From: Clostridiales bacterium
GTDB lineage: Bacteria > Bacillota > Clostridia > Clostridiales > Caloramatoraceae
DNA: 10,877 nt
Reading direction: 5' to 3'
Assembly: GCA_026416355.1 (NCBI GenBank)
Contig: JAOAFH010000186.1
Span: 1 to 10,877 of the forward strand
Shown: in pieces, positions 7,026 through 10,877 of the stretch
Layout of the letters: each line of letters starts with the position of its first letter
Position numbering within the stretch: position 1 is the first letter of the stretch
Notes under the pieces: model-generated
Told to the model about the DNA's origin: nothing
Database searches by the model: none
What the model saw: only the letters and a program-made list of their open reading frames with translations
Translations under genes and position numbers: made by a program

Positions 7026-7781
7026 ATGAAAGTATTATTACATGGATGTAATGGTCGTATGGGTCAAACCCTTACAAAAATTATTTCAGAACTAAATGAT
7101 GTTGATGTTGTTTGTGGTGTTGATAAGGATATTAACAGATGTAACAATCCTTATCCTGTTTATGATAGTCTAGATAAAGTTAAAGAAGATGTTGATGTAT
7201 TAATTGATTTTTCAAACCATGTTTGTCTTGATTCAATACTTGAATATGGTAAGAAAAATAACGTAGCATTAGTTATATGTACAACAGGTTTTTCACCTGA
7301 AGAAAAGCAAAAAATAGTAGAAGCTTCAAAGGAAATACCTGTTTTACACTCTGCTAATATGTCCCTTGGTGTTAATTTAATTTTATCCTTGGTTTCACAA
7401 GCAGCAAAAGTTTTATATGAAAACTTCGATATTGAAATCGTTGAAAAACATCACAATCAAAAACTTGATTCACCAAGTGGAACGGCCTTAATGATAGCAG
7501 ATGCAATTAATAATGCATTAAATAATGTTCTTGAATACAATTACGGAAGACACTCTAAAACTCAAAAACGTCAAAAGGCAGAACTTGGAATTCATGCTGT
7601 TCGTGGTGGAAGCATTGTTGGCGAACATGATGTATTGTTTGCTGGTCCATTTGAAAATATTGAAATTAAGCACACTGCGCTATCTAGAGATGTATTTGCA
7701 TATGGTGCTATAAGAGCTGCTAAATACCTATATGGTAAACCAAAGGGATTCTATACAATGGGTGATGTAATTTCAGAATAA
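7026..7781 (+). CDS. dapB: 4-hydroxy-tetrahydrodipicolinate reductase
   Basis: The enzyme reduces hydroxy-tetrahydrodipicolinate, the DapA product, to tetrahydrodipicolinate with NAD(P)H. At 251 residues it is near the short end of the family's length range. The N-terminal dinucleotide-binding loop is GCNGRMGQ (7-14). The catalytic signature EKHHNQKLDSPSGTA (140-154) contains His142 and Lys146, equivalent to E. coli His159 and Lys163, plus the substrate-binding Ser-Gly-Thr. The ribosome binding site GAGGTGG (7015-7021) shares a base with the dapA stop, indicating translational coupling and a common operon. It is followed by a 114-nt gap dominated by a long hairpin before the aminotransferase. 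Confidence 0.96.
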   Translation: MKVLLHGCNGRMGQTLTKIISELNDVDVVCGVDKDINRCNNPYPVYDSLDKVKEDVDVLIDFSNHVCLDSILEYGKKNNVALVICTTGFSPEEKQKIVEASKEIPVLHSANMSLGVNLILSLVSQAAKVLYENFDIEIVEKHHNQKLDSPSGTALMIADAINNALNNVLEYNYGRHSKTQKRQKAELGIHAVRGGSIVGEHDVLFAGPFENIEIKHTALSRDVFAYGAIRAAKYLYGKPKGFYTMGDVISE

Positions 7782-7799
7782 ATTATTAAACTATAAAAT

Positions 7800-7852
7800 G
7801 CACCATGAATATTGATGAAGTTTCAAATAACTTCTTCAATATGTCATGGTGC
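7800..7852 (+). repeat. Long hairpin between dapB and patA
   Basis: GCACCATGA (7800-7808) pairs with TCATGGTGC (7844-7852). Inside this, 7809-7822 pairs with 7829-7842 with one T-T mismatch. Only one unpaired G (7843) interrupts the other side, and the loop is 6 nt. That gives about 22 paired bases. The bases after the stem (TTCTTAAC) are not a proper U-run in the plus direction, so it is a poor classical terminator for dapB. In the minus direction ATTTTATAG follows, still weak. It may limit read-through, stabilise or mark a processing site of the dap message, or be a small repeat element. Confidence 0.75.
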
Positions 7853-7895
7853 TTCTTAACATGTATAAATCTAACTACAATATTAGGAGGAAGAT

Positions 7896-9056
7896 ATGGA
7901 ACATCTTTTAAATAACCAAGTACGTGACATAGAAATATCAGGTATTAGAAAATTTTATAATATGATTTCAAACTATAAAGATGTAATATCCCTAACTATT
8001 GGTCAACCAGATTTTAAAACACCTGAACATATTAAAGAAGCAACCAAAATTGCAATAGATAATAACAAGACTGTTTATACCCATAACGCTGGACTTATTG
8101 AACTTAGAAGTGCTATATCTAAGTTTGTTAAAACAAATTACTCTTTAGACTATAATCCAAATGATGAAATTATAGTTACATCTGGTGCAAGTGAGGCTAT
8201 ATACATAGCATTAAAAACAATTATAAATCCAGGAGATGAGGTTATTATTCCTGCTCCATGCTATCCTGGATATGAACCAGTTGTTAAATTATGTGGTGGT
8301 GTGGTAAAACATGTTAATATTTCAAATACAAATTTTAAATTAACTAAAGAACTACTTGAACAAAATATTACTTATGCAACAAAATGTATAATTATACCTT
8401 TTCCATCTAATCCAACAGGTCAATGTATGAAATATGATGAATTAAAATCCATCGTAAATTTCATTAAAGATAAAAATATTTTTATTTTATCAGATGAAAT
8501 TTATAGTGAGCTTACATTTGATGGTCTTCATCATTCTATTGCTCAATTTGATGAGGTTAAAAATAAAACTATTATAATAAATGGTTTATCTAAATCCCAT
8601 TCAATGACTGGGTTTAGAATTGGATTTACTTTGGCACCAAGCTATATAACTAAACATATGATTAAGGTTCATCAATACCTTTGTACTTGTGCAACTTCAA
8701 CTAGCCAATATGCTGCACTTGAGGCTTTAACTAATGGTATAAATGATCCTATTGAAATGAAAGAAGAATATAAGAAAAGAAGAGATTATGTATATGATAG
8801 ACTTATTAAAATGGGACTAGATACAGTTAAACCAAATGGAGCCTTTTATATATTCCCAAGTATTAAAAAATTTAATTTGTCTTCTTTTGATTTTGCACTT
8901 AAATTGCTTGAATCTAAAAAAGTTGCAGTGGTACCTGGAAGTGCATTTTCTGAGCACGGTGAAGGATATATACGAATTTCATATGCTTATTCTATGGATG
9001 AGCTTACAGAAGCACTCGATAGGTTAGAGGAATTTATAGCTGAGATAGAAGTATGA
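7896..9056 (+). CDS. patA: PLP aminotransferase, PatA-type N-acetyl-LL-diaminopimelate aminotransferase
   Basis: This class I/II aminotransferase of 386 residues closely resembles, from memory, Bacillus subtilis PatA. Shared stretches include the N-terminal MEHLLN, EISGIRKF and VISLTIGQPDF. In the acetylase pathway PatA transfers an amino group from glutamate to N-acetyl-2-amino-6-oxopimelate. PLP-site residues are visible: Asn172 in SNPTG, Asp200 and Tyr203 in SDEIYSEL, Lys233 in GLSKSHSMTG (Schiff base), and Arg360 in GYIRIS for the substrate carboxylate. The start ATG has AGGAGG 5 nt upstream. Its position after dapB, with dapH nearby, supports the lysine role over a general aromatic or aspartate aminotransferase. 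No typical terminator follows, only a long palindromic element. Confidence 0.88.
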   Translation: MEHLLNNQVRDIEISGIRKFYNMISNYKDVISLTIGQPDFKTPEHIKEATKIAIDNNKTVYTHNAGLIELRSAISKFVKTNYSLDYNPNDEIIVTSGASEAIYIALKTIINPGDEVIIPAPCYPGYEPVVKLCGGVVKHVNISNTNFKLTKELLEQNITYATKCIIIPFPSNPTGQCMKYDELKSIVNFIKDKNIFILSDEIYSELTFDGLHHSIAQFDEVKNKTIIINGLSKSHSMTGFRIGFTLAPSYITKHMIKVHQYLCTCATSTSQYAALEALTNGINDPIEMKEEYKKRRDYVYDRLIKMGLDTVKPNGAFYIFPSIKKFNLSSFDFALKLLESKKVAVVPGSAFSEHGEGYIRISYAYSMDELTEALDRLEEFIAEIEV

Positions 9057-9092
9057 AGTTTTCTTTGGTGCTGTTAATTCTAATTGATTTTA

Positions 9093-9313
9093 AATTAGCC
9101 CCATGAGTGAGTTTTTAGGCATTCGTTCATTACGCTAAGTAATCCTAAGCTTTTCTTTGTTTTCAATGTCCTACCCTCGCGATGCCACCTTCCTTGGTGG
9201 CCGCTCGGCTCTGTACGTCCTGTACAGAATTACGGACATTTGAAAAGTCGAAAAGCTAAGAATTCCTAAAGCTAATGAAAGATGCCTTTTCAACTCATCT
9301 CATGGGGCTAATT
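9093..9313. repeat. About 221-nt imperfect palindrome, MITE-like element or structured RNA
   Basis: The outer arms AATTAGCCCCATGAG (9093-9107) and CTCATGGGGCTAATT (9299-9313) are perfectly complementary. Pairing continues inward: 9108-9113 with 9292-9297, AGGCAT (9117-9122) with ATGCCT (9282-9287), TTCATTA (9126-9132) with TAATGAA (9273-9279), AGCTTTTC (9148-9155) with GAAAAGCT (9250-9257), TTTTC with GAAAA, and AATGTCC (9165-9171) with GGACATT (9234-9240). The core contains two more hairpins: GCCACC/GGTGGC (9184-9201) and TCTGTAC/GTACAGA (9210-9228). The core is clearly richer in G and C than its AT-rich flanks. No open reading frame or clear target-site duplication is seen. It occupies the space between patA and cobO. 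I do not recognise it as a named family. Confidence 0.8.
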
Positions 9314-9575
9314 ATTACTCGCTCTATTATAATCTTGATAACAATTAAAAGAAAATCCAACAGTTTCTATTGTTTATATAAATATGCATCTTTTATTTTT
9401 AATAGCTATACTTTTAATAAATTATAATTTGTGTAATTAGCTACATTCATACAATATCCTCTAAATAAAATATATTATTTCAACAAGTATTACAAACTTT
9501 TCTAATTCCTATTAAAAATATCACATAAATAGCTGTTTTTATGTCTTATGAATTAACAAAACAAAATTAAACTAT
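9314..9575. other. AT-rich gene-free stretch
   Basis: I see no coding region, no RNA gene and no strong repeat here. The sequence is very AT-rich and contains only short chance inverted repeats, apart from the weak stem after cobO listed separately. Together with the palindrome it makes a gap of over 500 bases between patA and cobO. Confidence 0.6.
9514..9544 (-). terminator. Weak candidate terminator of cobO
   Basis: Downstream of the cobO stop on the minus strand, ACATAAA and TTTATGT (9523-9529 and 9538-9544) form a 7-bp stem with an 8-nt loop. After a few bases a run of five T's follows (9518-9514). The stem is AT-rich and the U-run is not adjacent, so termination would be inefficient. 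It is the best candidate seen. Confidence 0.3.
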
Positions 9576-10109
9576 CTAGAACTCTATTCCTTTTCTAGCT
9601 GGTACCCCATCATTGAAATAATGCTTTATATCCTTCATCTCTGTAACTAAATCCGCTATATCCATTATCTCCTGTGGTACATTTCTTCCTGTTAAAATTA
9701 TTTCCATTCCATTTGGCTTAGATTTTAAAAACTCTACAACTTCTGATACTTCAAGTAATTTGTTGCCTAATACACCCATCATTTCATCTATAATTAAAAC
9801 ATCGCATTCATTATTTTTAACTACCTGTTTACAGAATTCAAATCCTTTATCTATGTCCTTTTTTAATTCTAATTTTTCTTCATCTGATAATGTCCAGAAA
9901 AAACCCCTAGGCCTCTCAAACCTAAATATTTTATAATCTGGTTCTAATTTTTTTAAGCTATGTAACTCTCCTGTATCAGAACCCTTTAAAAATTGAACCA
10001 TGTAAACCTTTAATCCTCTTCCAACTGCTCTTACTCCTAATCCTACTGCTGCTGTAGTTTTTCCTTTACCATTACCTGTATAAACCTGTATGCATCCTTT
10101 TTGTAACAT
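9576..10109 (-). CDS. cobO: Corrinoid adenosyltransferase, CobA/CobO/BtuR family
   Basis: The enzyme transfers the adenosyl group of ATP to reduced corrinoids, making adenosylcobalamin or its precursors in the cytoplasm. At 177 residues it has usual family length. It shows the P-loop TGNGKGKTT (11-19), the Walker-B-like DVLIIDEM (103-110), LTGRN (139-143), ADLVTEM (152-158), and the diagnostic C-terminal end GVPARKGIEF. The start ATG at 10109 has GGGGG upstream. It is a lone gene, divergent from dapH across a 111-nt gap, with no other cobalamin gene in view. Salvage or finishing of corrinoids, rather than de novo synthesis, cannot be decided here. No cobalamin riboswitch would fit in the short upstream region. 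Confidence 0.93.
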   Translation of the reverse strand: MLQKGCIQVYTGNGKGKTTAAVGLGVRAVGRGLKVYMVQFLKGSDTGELHSLKKLEPDYKIFRFERPRGFFWTLSDEEKLELKKDIDKGFEFCKQVVKNNECDVLIIDEMMGVLGNKLLEVSEVVEFLKSKPNGMEIILTGRNVPQEIMDIADLVTEMKDIKHYFNDGVPARKGIEF

Positions 10110-10133
10110 AAGTAAACCCCCTTTTCTATTCTA

Positions 10134-10139
10134 ATTATA
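10134..10139 (-). promoter_or_regulatory. Candidate -10 element of cobO
   Basis: TATAAT reads on the minus strand (10139-10134), about 25 bases before the cobO start. No good -35 is found at 16-18 bases. TTGTCA lies 22 bases upstream, which is too far, and it overlaps the dapH -35 on the other strand. If both promoters are used, polymerases would compete for the same DNA. Confidence 0.35.
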
Positions 10140-10160
10140 GAATACTACTTTCATATAAGT

Positions 10161-10189
10161 TTGACAAACCTTTTGTACTATTGTATATT
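10161..10189 (+). promoter_or_regulatory. Sigma-A-type promoter of dapH
   Basis: TTGACA (10161-10166) and TATATT (10184-10189) are separated by exactly 17 bases. The -35 is consensus and the -10 has one mismatch. The start of transcription would be near 10196, about 25 nt before the dapH ATG. The leader is too short for a riboswitch. Confidence 0.8.
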
Positions 10190-10220
10190 ATTTGTTAATA
10201 GATGATGAGGAGGGAATAAA

Positions 10221-10877
10221 ATGGATATAAAAAAAGAATATGACTTAACAAATCCCTATGAAATAGCAAGATATATAAAAGATGCCAAAAAATCAACTCC
10301 AGTTAAAGCCTATGTTAATGGAAATCTTAGCGGAATTGAATCAGATAGCATAGAAATTTATGGTGAAGGTAATTTCTATGTATTATTTGGTGAAAATTCT
10401 CTTGTAGAAGAATTTATAAACTCAAACAAAGATAAAATAAAAAAGTTTAGAATTGAATGGGACAGAAGAAATTCAGCTATACCTATGATGGATATAAGAT
10501 ACACAGAAGCAAGAATTGAACCAGGTGCAATTATAAGAGAAGGTGTTACAATTGGCAAAAATGCTGTTGTTATGATGGGAGCTGTATTAAACATAGGGGC
10601 TGAAATTGGTGAAGGTGCTATGGTTGATATGAATGCAGTTGTCGGAGCACGTGGTAAGATAGGAAAGAATGTTCACGTTGGCGCAGGCGCTGTAATTGCA
10701 GGAGTTTTAGAACCACCAAGCAAAGACCCTGTTGTTATAGAAGATGATGTTTTAATTGGAGCTAATGCAGTTGTTTTAGAAGGTGTTAGAGTTGGAAAAG
10801 GTTCTGTTGTGGCAGCTGGTTCAGTAGTAACTCAGGATGTTGAACCAGGGGTTGTTGTAGCAGGTTCTCCAGCTAAA
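10221..10877 (+). CDS. dapH: Tetrahydrodipicolinate N-acetyltransferase, 3' end cut by the window
   Basis: The enzyme acetylates tetrahydrodipicolinate with acetyl-CoA, producing the substrate of the PatA aminotransferase encoded nearby. 219 codons are visible with no stop. The family is about 235-240 residues, so only a short C-terminal piece should be missing. An alpha/beta N-terminal domain (about 1-90) precedes left-handed beta-helix hexapeptide repeats from about residue 95 (for example IGKNAVV, VHVGAGAVIA, VLIGANAVV). The stretch GVLEPPSKDPVVIEDD (161-176) is typical of DapH rather than the succinyl-CoA enzyme DapD. The start ATG follows AGGAGGG (10208-10214) by 6 nt. It has its own strong promoter, divergent from cobO, and is separate from the asd-dapA-dapB-patA cluster. 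The deacetylase (DapL) is expected downstream but is not visible. Confidence 0.95.
   Translation, partial: MDIKKEYDLTNPYEIARYIKDAKKSTPVKAYVNGNLSGIESDSIEIYGEGNFYVLFGENSLVEEFINSNKDKIKKFRIEWDRRNSAIPMMDIRYTEARIEPGAIIREGVTIGKNAVVMMGAVLNIGAEIGEGAMVDMNAVVGARGKIGKNVHVGAGAVIAGVLEPPSKDPVVIEDDVLIGANAVVLEGVRVGKGSVVAAGSVVTQDVEPGVVVAGSPAK

Noticed and set aside
9087..9320. Target-site duplication flanking the palindrome
   Set aside because: Bases outside 9093 and 9313 do not match as a direct repeat of any useful length, so insertion by transposition is not proven.
9060..9575. CRISPR array or tRNA/rRNA gene in the long gap
   Set aside because: There are no regularly spaced direct repeats and no cloverleaf with a T-arm GTTCRA motif. 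The symmetry is that of a single inverted repeat.
10110..10220. Cobalamin riboswitch upstream of cobO
   Set aside because: Only 111 nt separate cobO and dapH, and they contain two promoters. No B12-box-like conserved core is visible.
10376..10594. Minus-strand open frame inside dapH
   Set aside because: It is antisense to the hexapeptide-repeat enzyme and has no start signals of its own.

Overview
The window is AT-rich chromosomal DNA. Strong AGGAGG-type ribosome binding sites, a lipoprotein-type solute-binding protein, and the acetylase branch of lysine/diaminopimelate synthesis (DapH plus a PatA-type aminotransferase) point to a low-GC Gram-positive. A clostridial, probably anaerobic, member of the Bacillota is the best guess, and the corrinoid adenosyltransferase fits. 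Family or genus cannot be fixed from the sequence alone.

Left third (1-4663, minus strand): a peptide ABC transporter operon transcribed right to left as oppA, oppB, oppC, oppD. It encodes a lipoprotein receptor, two permeases and one ATPase. The partner ATPase (oppF) would lie beyond position 1. A near-consensus sigma-A promoter at 4885-4913 implies a leader of about 215 nt before oppA. That leader holds a perfect short palindrome and a CodY-like site. A GC-rich hairpin between oppA and oppB probably lets the receptor be made in excess over the membrane parts.

Middle (5073-9056, plus strand): asd, dapA, dapB and a patA-type aminotransferase. They take aspartyl phosphate through aspartate semialdehyde, hydroxy-tetrahydrodipicolinate and tetrahydrodipicolinate, and carry out the transamination after acetylation. 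The acetylating enzyme, DapH, starts at 10221 behind its own near-consensus promoter and is cut by the right edge of the window. The dap set is therefore one pathway in two transcription units. They are separated by a long palindromic element (9093-9313), an empty AT-rich stretch (9314-9575) and a minus-strand corrinoid adenosyltransferase gene (cobO/btuR type, 9576-10109).

The protein-coding content is ordinary. The most unusual object is the roughly 221-nt imperfect palindrome after patA. It is GC-richer than its surroundings and carries two internal hairpins, so it could be a miniature inverted-repeat element or a structured RNA. A second long hairpin (7800-7852) lies between dapB and patA. 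DapA lacks several residues that bind inhibitory lysine in the E. coli enzyme, and no lysine riboswitch is visible before asd. Control of the pathway therefore probably lies elsewhere, for example at aspartokinase.
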